Below the pieces are notes generated by a model that was given only the letters and a program-made list of their open reading frames with translations, searched no databases and had not been told where the DNA came from. DNA of 64,000 nt, from the NCBI RefSeq assembly GCF_000018545.1, contig NC_012586.1, positions 2,366,034 to 2,430,033 on the forward strand. Reading direction: 5' to 3'. Of this stretch, positions 55,984-64,000 are shown piece by piece. The stretch is from Sinorhizobium fredii NGR234 (GTDB lineage: Bacteria; Pseudomonadota; Alphaproteobacteria; Rhizobiales; Rhizobiaceae). A program made the translations under genes and the position numbers. Position 1 is the first letter of the stretch, and each line of letters opens with the position of its first letter.

Positions 55984-56042
55984 TCGTCCTTGACCGGCGC
56001 ATCCTCACCGGCTGCGCCGGTCTTTTCACAAATGGAGCACAC

Positions 56043-57248
56043 ATGGACGGGCTAGTCATCATCGGTGCCGGCGAATGCGGCACGCGAGCCGCATTCGCGT
56101 TGCGTGAGGCGGGGTACTTCGGGCCGATCACACTGGTCGGAGCCGAGCCGCATCTGCCCTATGAACGGCCGCCGCTGTCGAAGCCGATGAACGGTGCGGT
56201 GCAGATGAAGGCTATCTGCGCCAAGGAAGCGCTGGAGGCGGCCCGCATCGACTACCTTCAGGGACTGTCGGCCTCGACGCTGGATGCCGAGGCCGGCAGC
56301 GTGACCTTCAGCGACGGGCGAGAGTTGCGGTTCGAACAGCTGCTACTCGCCACGGGCGCACGTCCGAGACGGCTCAACTGCCTCGGTGCGGAACGCGCGC
56401 TCGATTTCCGGACCCATGCCGACGCCGAGACGATCTTCGCCAATGTCAAGGCAGGGCAAAGCGTTGCGATCATCGGCGGCGGTCTGATCGGCATGGAACT
56501 TGCGGCGGTGCTTCGCGGAAAAGACGTTGCGGTCGATGTGATCGAAGCGGCACCGAAGCCGTTGGGCCGCGCCGTCCCTCCGCGCTTTGCCGAAAAGCTC
56601 GTTGCCAGGCATGCTGCCGAAGGCGTGCGGTTCCACCTGGGCCGCGGCGTTGAGGCAATCGGCGACTATGGAGTCACCCTGACCGATGGCAGCCTCATTC
56701 CCGCCGACCTCGTCGTCAGCGCCATCGGAGTCTTGCCTGAAACCGCTTTGGCGGAAGCGGCCGGACTGGCCACGGGCAATGGAATTCTGACCGACGCGTG
56801 CCTTCGCACCAGCGCACCGAATATTTTCGCGGCGGGCGATTGCGCGGCGGTGGCACAACCCGGCGGAGGACACATCCGCTATGAAAGCTGGCGCAACGCC
56901 AGGACCCAGGCGGAAACCGCAGCGCGGAACATGGCCGGCGCCGCCGAGACCTTTGCCGCCATCCCCTGGTTCTGGTCCGATCAATACGATCTCGGCCTGC
57001 AGGTTGCAGGGCTGCCGCAGCCTGCGCATCGGACCGCCGTGCGCTCAGTGCCGAAGGGCGAGATTGAATTCTATCTGGACGATGGGCGCCTCGTGGCCGC
57101 GGCGGGGCTTGGCCTCGGCAATGGCTTGGCCAAGGACATCAAGCTGGCCGAGATGTTGATTGCCGCCGGGGTCAACCCCGAGCCCACGGCATTGGCCGAC
57201 CCGGGCCTGAACCTCAAGGCGCTCCTGAAAAGCGCGCGGGCGGCGTGA
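56043..57248 (+). CDS. mocF: MocF-like FAD-dependent ferredoxin reductase
   Basis: A 401-residue reductase of the BphA4/rubredoxin-reductase type. FAD-binding GAGECGTRAAFALREAG at the N-terminus, the LPYERPPLSKP motif, a second dinucleotide motif VAIIGGGLIGMELAAVLRG for NADH and TSAPNIFAAGDCAAV for FAD. It would reduce the MocE-like ferredoxin. A short C-terminal dimerisation domain follows. Starts 59 bp after the binding protein; stop overlaps the next gene. Confidence 0.88.
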   Translation: MDGLVIIGAGECGTRAAFALREAGYFGPITLVGAEPHLPYERPPLSKPMNGAVQMKAICAKEALEAARIDYLQGLSASTLDAEAGSVTFSDGRELRFEQLLLATGARPRRLNCLGAERALDFRTHADAETIFANVKAGQSVAIIGGGLIGMELAAVLRGKDVAVDVIEAAPKPLGRAVPPRFAEKLVARHAAEGVRFHLGRGVEAIGDYGVTLTDGSLIPADLVVSAIGVLPETALAEAAGLATGNGILTDACLRTSAPNIFAAGDCAAVAQPGGGHIRYESWRNARTQAETAARNMAGAAETFAAIPWFWSDQYDLGLQVAGLPQPAHRTAVRSVPKGEIEFYLDDGRLVAAAGLGLGNGLAKDIKLAEMLIAAGVNPEPTALADPGLNLKALLKSARAA

Positions 57249-58084
57249 TGCAGACCCTGCTGATCTTCCAGTCGCTCTGGGCCATGGAGCGCCGGCATAC
57301 GGACGGGCACGAGCGCAGTCTTCAGGAAAACATCGCCATGATCTCCGGGGCGGGGTTCGATGGGATCAGTGCACACTACACGAACCGCCGGGATGTTTTG
57401 CGCCTGGACGAAACCATCCGCGGCACCGGCCTGAAGATCGAAGGCGTCTGCTTTCCCCGCTCAGTCGAGGATCTGCGCCTGCCGCTGGAACTGGCCGCCG
57501 AATTCCCGGTCAGCCACATCAACCTGCAACCCGATATCCGCCCGCGCCGGGTCGAAGACTGCCTGCCGCTTCTCGACGGCTGGATGCGGCTCGCCGAGGA
57601 TGCCGGCATTCCGGTGTTCATCGAAACGCATCGCGACAGGATGACCACGGACCTGTTCTTCACGCTGGACCTGCTCGATCGGCGTCCCGACCTGCCGCTG
57701 TTGGCGGACCTGTCGCATTTCCTGGTCGGCCGCGAATTCGCCTTTCCGGTGGACGAGGAAAACCACGCGATGATCCGGCGCATATTGCGCAACGCCCGGG
57801 CCTTTCACGGCCGTGTCGCCTCGCGCGAGCAGGTGCAGATCGAGATCTCTTATCCCCACCACCGCCCTTGGGTCGATCTCTTCCTCGAGTGGTGGCGGTA
57901 CGGCTTTCGCGATTGGCGAATACGCGCCGATGGAGACGCCGAGCTGATCTTCACCTGCGAGCTAGGTCCCAAACCCTATGCGATCACCGGCAGGGACGGC
58001 AACGACACCACCGACAGGTGGGCGGAGGCGCTGCTGCTGCGGCAGATGGTCCGGGAGCTGTGGGCTGCCACGGCCGAAGCCTGA
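57248..58084 (+). CDS. Sugar-phosphate isomerase/epimerase-like TIM-barrel protein (moc locus)
   Basis: A 278-residue xylose-isomerase-like TIM barrel. SHINLQPDIRPRRVEDCLPLLDGW, VFIETHRDRMTTDLFFTLDLLD and LLADLSHFLVGREF contain the Glu, Asp and His residues expected for metal binding. Rhizopine loci carry MocC, also a TIM-barrel isomerase-like protein, so a role in processing the demethylated inositol amine is plausible, but this protein is not close enough by eye to name it. The ATG overlaps the mocF stop (TGATG); a GTG three bases earlier is an alternative start. Confidence 0.75.
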   Translation: MQTLLIFQSLWAMERRHTDGHERSLQENIAMISGAGFDGISAHYTNRRDVLRLDETIRGTGLKIEGVCFPRSVEDLRLPLELAAEFPVSHINLQPDIRPRRVEDCLPLLDGWMRLAEDAGIPVFIETHRDRMTTDLFFTLDLLDRRPDLPLLADLSHFLVGREFAFPVDEENHAMIRRILRNARAFHGRVASREQVQIEISYPHHRPWVDLFLEWWRYGFRDWRIRADGDAELIFTCELGPKPYAITGRDGNDTTDRWAEALLLRQMVRELWAATAEA

Positions 58085-58088
58085 GTAG

Positions 58089-59255
<1,167 letters not shown>

Positions 59256-59592
59256 CCGGCAGCGTTTCACGGGTGGCTTTTTCAGGGTGTGGCCGATCAG
59301 TGCCACAGGAACCGCATCCAATCTCCTCGGAATGCGGTTCGAAGAAGAGAGGTGGCTCCCGACCACCTCTCTTTTCGTATGCTGCAATGCCGCTTCATTT
59401 CCCGACCGGCAGGTTCCGGCCGGTGCATGCTTCGAACCAGGAAAGGCTAGCCGCTATTGCGCGGCTTTGGCGCGAGCCAGATGCGGCTTGGTACGGCATC
59501 GACGACTTCGGGGCTGGAGAAAAACCGACGCTTACCTATTTCGCAGGAAGGGAAAACAAGGCCGAATGGCTTGAAAGCGAAAGGAACAGGCA
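59256..59592. other. Intergenic region after the moc-like operon
   Basis: The 337 bp contain the terminator at 59343-59376. From about 59385 to the VOC start the plus strand has an open, protein-like frame (LAAIARLWREPDAAWYGIDDFGAG) without a ribosome-binding site, which I regard as a possible remnant or chance frame. Confidence 0.35.
59343..59376 (+). terminator. Rho-independent terminator of the moc-like operon
   Basis: AGAGAGGTGG (59346-59355) pairs with CCACCTCTCT (59363-59372) across a 7-nt loop and is followed by TTTT. Located 90 bp after the formaldehyde dehydrogenase stop; it marks the end of the operon. Confidence 0.8.
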
Positions 59593-60066
59593 ATGGCGAA
59601 GAATACGATCTGCCTCTGGTTCGACAAGGACGCCGAGGCTGCCGCTCGCTTCTACTGCGAAATCTTTCCCGACAGCCGGGTGAGTGCCGTGCACCGGGCA
59701 CCCAGCGACTACCCCTCGGGCAAGGAGGGCGACGTGTTGACGGTCGACTTCACCGTTGCGGGCATTCCCTGCCTCGGCCTGAACGGGGGACCCGCGTTCA
59801 AGCACAGCGAAGCCTTCTCGTTCCAGATCGCCACCGACGATCAGCAGGAGACCGACCGCTACTGGAATGCCATCGTCGGCAACGGCGGCCAGGAGAGCGC
59901 CTGCGGCTGGTGCAAGGACAGGTGGGGGATTTCCTGGCAAATCACGCCGCGCGTCCTGACGGACGCGATGGCAGCTGGCGGCGCCGAAGCAAAGCGCGCC
60001 TTCGAGGCGATGATGACCATGAAGAAAATCGACGTCGCCGCGATCGAGGCGGCGCGGCGCGGGTAA
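59593..60066 (+). CDS. VOC-family protein (PhnB/3-demethylubiquinone methyltransferase-like domain)
   Basis: A 157-residue glyoxalase-fold protein: KNTICLWFDKDAEAAARFYCEIFPDSRV, GIPCLGLNGGPAFKHSEAFSFQI and CGWCKDRWGISWQITPRVL are hallmarks of the PhnB-like group (PF06983). Function is unknown; members include antibiotic-binding and epimerase-like proteins. AAAGGAACAGGC precedes the ATG. Confidence 0.9.
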   Translation: MAKNTICLWFDKDAEAAARFYCEIFPDSRVSAVHRAPSDYPSGKEGDVLTVDFTVAGIPCLGLNGGPAFKHSEAFSFQIATDDQQETDRYWNAIVGNGGQESACGWCKDRWGISWQITPRVLTDAMAAGGAEAKRAFEAMMTMKKIDVAAIEAARRG

Positions 60067-60123
60067 CGCTCATCGCGTCCCACCCAAACATGCCGGATCC
60101 GGACGGATGCGCCGCCGCGGCTT

Positions 60124-60528
60124 CTAATCGGCATTCGGCGCGATCAACGTGAGCGATGGGAAATAGGTCCGGTAGCGGCTTGTATCCCGGGTCAGCAAAG
60201 GGAGTCGGCCGACTGCAGCGTGGGCCCCGATGAAGAAATCCGGCAGGACGCCGGTCCTGGCACCTGAACGGCGATACTGCGTGAAGACCTTACCGGCGAG
60301 GAAGAGCGCGGCACGCGGCGTCGGGGCGAGCTCCAGTCCCGCCTCGCTCAGGAACGCGTCGAGTTGCTCGATGCGTTCATACCGCACCGCGAGTTCCGCA
60401 TAGACCGTGTCGTTGATCAACAGCGGCCCTTCGAGGCTCGCCGCCTCGAGCGCGGCGATCGACCAGTCGGCCCAGTGCGGATCGTCGGTCACGACGTCCA
60501 GCAGCACATTGGTGTCTACCAGCGTCAT
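60124..60528 (-). CDS. vapC: VapC-type PIN-domain toxin
   Basis: A 134-residue PIN-domain ribonuclease. Acidic active-site residues are in MTLVDTNVLLDVV (Asp), NDTVYAELAVRY (Glu) and LPDFFIGAHAAVGRLPLLTRDTSRY (Asp pair). VapC toxins cleave RNA, often initiator tRNA. Its ATG overlaps the antitoxin stop (ATGA). Confidence 0.92.
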   Translation of the reverse strand: MTLVDTNVLLDVVTDDPHWADWSIAALEAASLEGPLLINDTVYAELAVRYERIEQLDAFLSEAGLELAPTPRAALFLAGKVFTQYRRSGARTGVLPDFFIGAHAAVGRLPLLTRDTSRYRTYFPSLTLIAPNAD

Positions 60529-60758
60529 GCATCGCCGCGCGTCAACGCCATGATGGCATCCGTGCTAAGCCCCTTGCCGGCATGGCCGCGCAACTTGGCA
60601 AACCGGCTCTTGGGCCGCTTGTTGTCGGCCCGGACGAGGAAGATGCTACCGTCAGGCGAGCGCCGAAATTCAACTTTGCTGCCGGGTCCGATCCCCATCA
60701 GGTCCCGGACCTCTTTGGGAATCGTTACCTGGCCCTTGGCGGTGACTGTGGTTGCCAT
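60525..60758 (-). CDS. vapB: VapB-type AbrB-domain antitoxin
   Basis: A 77-residue antitoxin. The N-terminus MATTVTAKGQVTIPKEVRDLMG is the swapped-hairpin AbrB/MazE DNA-binding domain; the C-terminal tail (RAKL-like FAKLRGHAGKGLSTDAIMAL) would wrap around the PIN toxin. It precedes the toxin gene, as usual, and probably represses the operon through the repeats just upstream. Confidence 0.92.
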   Translation of the reverse strand: MATTVTAKGQVTIPKEVRDLMGIGPGSKVEFRRSPDGSIFLVRADNKRPKSRFAKLRGHAGKGLSTDAIMALTRGDA

Positions 60759-60769
60759 CGGCGTTCCTC

Positions 60770-60799
60770 AGTAATACTCAATCCTCTAGTGGTATTACC
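60770..60799 (-). promoter_or_regulatory. Paired operator half-sites upstream of vapBC
   Basis: AGTAATACT (60770-60778) and GGTATTACC (60791-60799) are each 4+1+4 palindromes, and together they form a larger inverted repeat (GTAATAC/GTATTAC) with 21-bp centre spacing, about two helical turns. Position 12-41 bp before the vapB start suits autoregulation by the VapBC complex. Confidence 0.6.
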
Positions 60800-60852
60800 T
60801 CAGAGAATGCCTATCAAGCGCAAGGATTGCAAGCGCGGGTCCCTCGCCTCTC

Positions 60853-62814
60853 TCAATGCTCGTTCACGTGCGTGCCATGCGCATGGATGATCGCCTGGGC
60901 TTCCTTGCCGTAGAGCTCCTCGAAATGATCGAAGCTCTTTGCGAAGTAGCCGATGCCCTGCGTCGCCGATCGCAAGGACCGGGCCAGATCTTCGAAGGCG
61001 CTGCCGGGGATCAGGGCGCGGAAGATGTCCCATCCCTTCGCCGCCTCGTCGCGGTCGAAGCCGAGCACCTGGCCCTTGAGGGTCGAGACAACAGGCACGA
61101 GCGCTCCGGAATAGATCGACGGCACATGGATCTCCACCCGGAAGATCGGCTGCAGCAGCACGGCGGCGGCCTGCGACAGCGCCTGCCGCACGCCGAGCTT
61201 GCCGGCTGTCCGGAAGGCATATTCCGAACTGTCGACGGAATGGTGCTGGCCGTCGGTCAACAGCACGCCGACGTCGATCGTCTTGAAACCGAGCGGCCCC
61301 TTGTCCATCGCCTCGCGGGCGCCCGCCTCGACGGCCGGGATGAAATTCCGCGGTACCGCGCCGCCCTTGACGGTTTCGGCAAAGGAGAACCCCTCGCCGC
61401 GCCCGTTCGGATGGACGCTCAGCTTGACGTCCGCGAACTGGCCGGCCCCGCCGGTCTGCTTGCGGTGGCGGTAGTGGACCTCCGCCGATTTCGAGATGGT
61501 CTCCCTATAGACCGGGCTCGGCGGCCGCTCGCTCACCTCAACGTGGAAAACTTCGGAAAGCGTCCTGCAGATGTCGCGCAGATGCACCGGCCCCTGAACG
61601 CTGACCAGCTGCGCGCCGGTTCCCTCCTCCTGCATGACCGTCAGGCCGCGATCGGTTTCGGCGAGTTTCGCCAGGGTTTCGGAAAGCTTGTTCTCGTCGC
61701 GCTCGCTTTCCGGCACCAGGATCCGTTCGAGAATCGGCGTCGGGGGTGCCGTCCAGTCCGGCGGCGCCACCGTCGCATGCGGGGTCAGCAAGGCGGGTAC
61801 CCTCAGGTGATCCGATTTCACCGCCCCGAAAATCTGGCCCGCCACGGTGATGCCGCTCGCCATCGCCCGGCCGCTCGCCGGGTCCTGGAGCGCTCCGAGA
61901 CCGGAGCCGCCGAGCACCGCTCCCTGCTTCACGCCGTTCTGAAGCGCCCGGGCGACAACCGTCTTGCCGACGCTCTGCCGGTGGTAGGCGTGGAAGCTGA
62001 CGGCCGTCAGCGTCGCCTCGTCGATGCCGGCGGATGCGGCAAGCCGCTTGCGCAGCACATCGGGGCGCGGCGCCTCGTGGCGCAACGCCTTCATCAGCCG
62101 CATGATGCCGTTGCTGTGGCTGGCGGCGCCGAGCAGCACCGGGATGATCTTGTTCTCGTTCAGGACCCGGGTGGAGATCGCGTAAATGGTGTCGCTCGCC
62201 GGCTCGCGGTCCTCGATCAGTTCCTCCAGCAGCCAGTCGTCGAACTCCGAAAGATGCTCCAGCAGCTCGGTGCGCGCCTCGTGTTCGCGCTCGATCGCGC
62301 TCTCGGGTATTTCGAAAAGCGACGACGTCTGGCCTTCGCGATAGCGCCAGGCGCGCTCCGAGATGAGGTCGCAACTGCCGATGATCTTGTCGCCGTCGCG
62401 GATCGGAATCTGGCGCAGGACGAGCGGGCGGCTGCAATAGTCCTGCAGCGCCGCCACCACGTCCCTCAGCCGGCCGCGCGGCTCGTCCATGCGGTTGACG
62501 AAGAGGATGCAGGGCGTGCCGGAGGCCTCGATCGCCCTGAGATAAGGCGCGGCAAGCACCGCCTCGTCGAGGACCGGCGAAACGCAGAGAACGCAGGCGT
62601 CGCTCGCCAGCAGCGCGTCCTGCGCATGGGCAAGCGCTTCGTTGTTGCCCGGCACGTCGAGAGCACACCAGGCCTCGCCGCCAAAATCGAATTCAGTGAT
62701 GGATAGACCGTAAGGGGAAACTGATTTTTTCGGCTCGCCTTCCAGCGAGCCCAACCTTTCCACGAGCGTGGATTTTCCGATCTGCGAAGGACCAAGTACG
62801 GTAAAGCAGCGCAT
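60853..62814 (-). CDS. Elongation factor G-like protein with degenerate GTPase motifs
   Basis: A 653-residue EF-G-type protein. G1 is GPSQIGKST near residue 8, but G3 reads DVPGN in place of DTPGH, so the catalytic histidine is missing, and G4 is NRMD. Domain II (GAVLGGSGLGALQDPASGR), domain IV (HYRHRKQTGGAGQFADVKLSVHPNGRGEGFSF) and domain V (LLQPIFRVEIHVPSIYSGALVPVVSTLKGQVLGF) are complete. It matches the EF-G-like (EF-G2) group found beside canonical fusA in actinobacteria and proteobacteria; these may not be active translocases. It is transcribed toward vapBC. Confidence 0.85.
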   Translation of the reverse strand: MRCFTVLGPSQIGKSTLVERLGSLEGEPKKSVSPYGLSITEFDFGGEAWCALDVPGNNEALAHAQDALLASDACVLCVSPVLDEAVLAAPYLRAIEASGTPCILFVNRMDEPRGRLRDVVAALQDYCSRPLVLRQIPIRDGDKIIGSCDLISERAWRYREGQTSSLFEIPESAIEREHEARTELLEHLSEFDDWLLEELIEDREPASDTIYAISTRVLNENKIIPVLLGAASHSNGIMRLMKALRHEAPRPDVLRKRLAASAGIDEATLTAVSFHAYHRQSVGKTVVARALQNGVKQGAVLGGSGLGALQDPASGRAMASGITVAGQIFGAVKSDHLRVPALLTPHATVAPPDWTAPPTPILERILVPESERDENKLSETLAKLAETDRGLTVMQEEGTGAQLVSVQGPVHLRDICRTLSEVFHVEVSERPPSPVYRETISKSAEVHYRHRKQTGGAGQFADVKLSVHPNGRGEGFSFAETVKGGAVPRNFIPAVEAGAREAMDKGPLGFKTIDVGVLLTDGQHHSVDSSEYAFRTAGKLGVRQALSQAAAVLLQPIFRVEIHVPSIYSGALVPVVSTLKGQVLGFDRDEAAKGWDIFRALIPGSAFEDLARSLRSATQGIGYFAKSFDHFEELYGKEAQAIIHAHGTHVNEH

Positions 62815-63022
62815 CCGCGTTCCTCCCTCTACCGAATGACACTCTTAGGAAGATAGGATGCCCCTCTCGGAGGCAAAGTACCAGAGATTGCTGTTTTTTC
62901 TTGGCGAAGGGTGACGAAAGGCGGCCCACCGAGCCCAGGCAGTCAGGAATGGTGCGTTGCGGCTGTGCGCCGCGCCTGAGGCCCAGCGGGACGGCTGGCC
63001 GCATATTAGACATTCATTATAT

Positions 63023-63053
63023 GAACGCATCCATCCTATTTGCGGATGCGTTC
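63023..63053 (-). terminator. Hairpin downstream of the HutC-type gene
   Basis: GAACGCATCC (63023-63032) and GGATGCGTTC (63044-63053) form a perfect 10-bp stem with an 11-nt loop, 27 bp beyond the stop of the minus-strand regulator. No strong U-run. Confidence 0.5.
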
Positions 63054-63080
63054 TGAAAATGGTGTTGACTGAAACCCGGA

Positions 63081-63788
63081 CTATCCGTTCGCGCCTGGTG
63101 CGAATTCGGCAACGAGTTCGTGGCGGTCGCCGGGATAGGTAAGCCTGACGCTGGTGACGGGGACGCCGCCGCTCCAGGTCCGTCGCTCGATCACCAGGCA
63201 GGGCGCCCCGGGCGCGATCTCCAGCGCCTGTGCCGCCTGGCGGCCCGCCGCCACGGCCCGGATGCGATGCTCGGCGGTGCTCCAGGGGATCTGGCCGAGC
63301 AGCCACGAGCCCGGCGCGATCGAGTCGAAGGCTTCCGTTTCGGCCTCCGGCACCGCAGCGAGGTTGATCAGCCGCTCTTCGAGACAAAAGGGCCGGCCGC
63401 CGGCGAAATGCCGGCAGGTGATTTCGAGCAGGCGCCCCGGGCCCGCAAGGTCGATTCGCGCCGAATCGCCGGTCGTGGCCTTGCGCAGCACCCGTTCGTC
63501 GAGGCTGTAGCCATAATCGAGACCGAGCGATTCGACCTCGAGCTTGACGTCATGGATCTCCATGACGGCCGACTGAACATGCGGAAAGGTGACGTAACTG
63601 CCGGATTTGCGCCGGCGCTCGATGAGACCGCGCCTGACGAGGTCGCCGATCGCCTTGTTCACGGTCATCCGGGAGCAGCCATATTGCTCCGTCAGTTCGT
63701 GCTCATAGGGAATCCGGTGTCCCGGCGGCCAGAGGCCAGAGAGAATGTTCCCCTCGACGTCGTTCAGGATCCGCTGGTGCAGCGACAA
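63081..63788 (-). CDS. hutC: HutC-type GntR repressor of histidine utilisation
   Basis: A 235-residue GntR/HutC regulator. The winged helix is LHQRILNDVEGNILSGLWPPGHRIPYEHELTEQYGCSRMTVNKAIGDLVRRGLIERRRKSGSYV; the C-terminal UTRA domain (SLDERVLRKATTGDSARIDL; ITCRHFAGGRPFCLEERLINL) binds urocanate in HutC proteins. The only standard start near the HTH is the TTG at 63788, with a weak signal; an ATT further upstream preceded by GAGGG gives a longer N-terminus, so the start is uncertain. No hut structural gene lies within the window except possibly the fragment at the right edge. Confidence 0.83.
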   Translation of the reverse strand: MSLHQRILNDVEGNILSGLWPPGHRIPYEHELTEQYGCSRMTVNKAIGDLVRRGLIERRRKSGSYVTFPHVQSAVMEIHDVKLEVESLGLDYGYSLDERVLRKATTGDSARIDLAGPGRLLEITCRHFAGGRPFCLEERLINLAAVPEAETEAFDSIAPGSWLLGQIPWSTAEHRIRAVAAGRQAAQALEIAPGAPCLVIERRTWSGGVPVTSVRLTYPGDRHELVAEFAPGANG

Positions 63789-64000
63789 CTGCTCGGGGCG
63801 GTCTCTGACTTCTGAAGGATTATCGTTGGAAATGGCCGAGCCCTCGCTGAATACAAGCCCCGCACCTTAGCGATTTCCGCCGCCCGCGACAGCCCTCGCG
63901 CCTCGGCCTACTGCATGTTTCCGTAAATCGTCGCTGATTTAACGATAGAAACGAGCGGCGATCAGAGCACTCCGGCATGGATGGCGTCCCGCGCCCTGCG
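63789..64000. other. Right edge: probable promoter and possible C-terminus of a minus-strand gene
   Basis: No complete gene is visible. On the minus strand a TGA at 63964-63962 is preceded by a frame reading Arg-Arg-Ala-Arg-Asp-Ala-Ile-His-Ala-Gly-Val-Leu up to the window edge, which could be the C-terminal end of a gene lying outside (a hut gene would fit the neighbourhood). Twelve residues are too few to be sure. Confidence 0.25.

Noticed and set aside
59273..59683. Plus-strand open frame upstream of the VOC gene
   Set aside because: It overlaps the terminator of the preceding operon at its start and the VOC gene at its end, with no ribosome-binding site.

Overview
The window is high-GC DNA with compact operons and no IS element, CRISPR array, tRNA or rRNA that I can see. 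Gene content points to an alphaproteobacterial soil or plant symbiont of the Sinorhizobium/Ensifer type. It carries the complete thuR-thuEFGKAB trehalose/sucrose uptake locus and an ehu-eut ectoine uptake and catabolism cluster, both of which are on the pSymB chromid in S. meliloti, plus what looks like a rhizopine-type (moc) demethylase locus. A chromid such as pSymB is therefore the likely replicon (inference).

Layout. 0-8.1 kb: three uncharacterised large or acidic proteins around an amino-acid permease. 8.5-10.6 kb: DUF2000 protein, AraC regulator and an SPW-repeat membrane protein. 10.7-18.4 kb: thuBAKGFE (minus strand) and divergent thuR. 18.4-25 kb: housekeeping and miscellaneous genes (TIGR03862-type flavoprotein, MFS exporter, dodecin, peptidase T, hydroxypyruvate-isomerase-like TIM barrel, DUF2277, a 52-residue membrane ORF). 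25-40.4 kb: ectoine island, with ehuABCD-eutABCDE and enuR on the minus strand and an asnC-type regulator, succinate-semialdehyde-type dehydrogenase, aminotransferase and an MDR oxidoreductase on the plus strand. 40.5-52.3 kb: a locus that looks built to take up and demethylate a quaternary or sulfonium osmolyte: Rieske oxygenase plus reductase, a DddP-like M24 protein, GATase1-AraC regulator, betaine-type binding protein, a trimethylamine-dehydrogenase-like flavoprotein, MttB-family methyltransferase and two LysR regulators. 52.4-59.3 kb: LacI regulator, mocD-, mocE-, mocB- and mocF-like genes, a TIM-barrel protein and a glutathione-dependent formaldehyde dehydrogenase. 59.6-64 kb: VOC protein, vapBC, a degenerate EF-G-like GTPase and a HutC-type repressor.

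The common theme is scavenging of plant- and osmolyte-derived small molecules. Three sections handle compatible solutes (trehalose; ectoine; betaine- or DMSP-like compounds). The moc-like section would strip a methyl group from an O-methyl inositol amine and oxidise the resulting formaldehyde.

The points most worth following are: a DddP-like protein that keeps all the residues I remember as metal-binding and catalytic in DMSP lyase DddP; the moc-like operon next to its own formaldehyde dehydrogenase; apparent single-base insertions in two of the demethylation genes; and a repeated ATTGWCATGAT motif at both ectoine promoter regions. All family assignments come from reading the translations; no database search was run.
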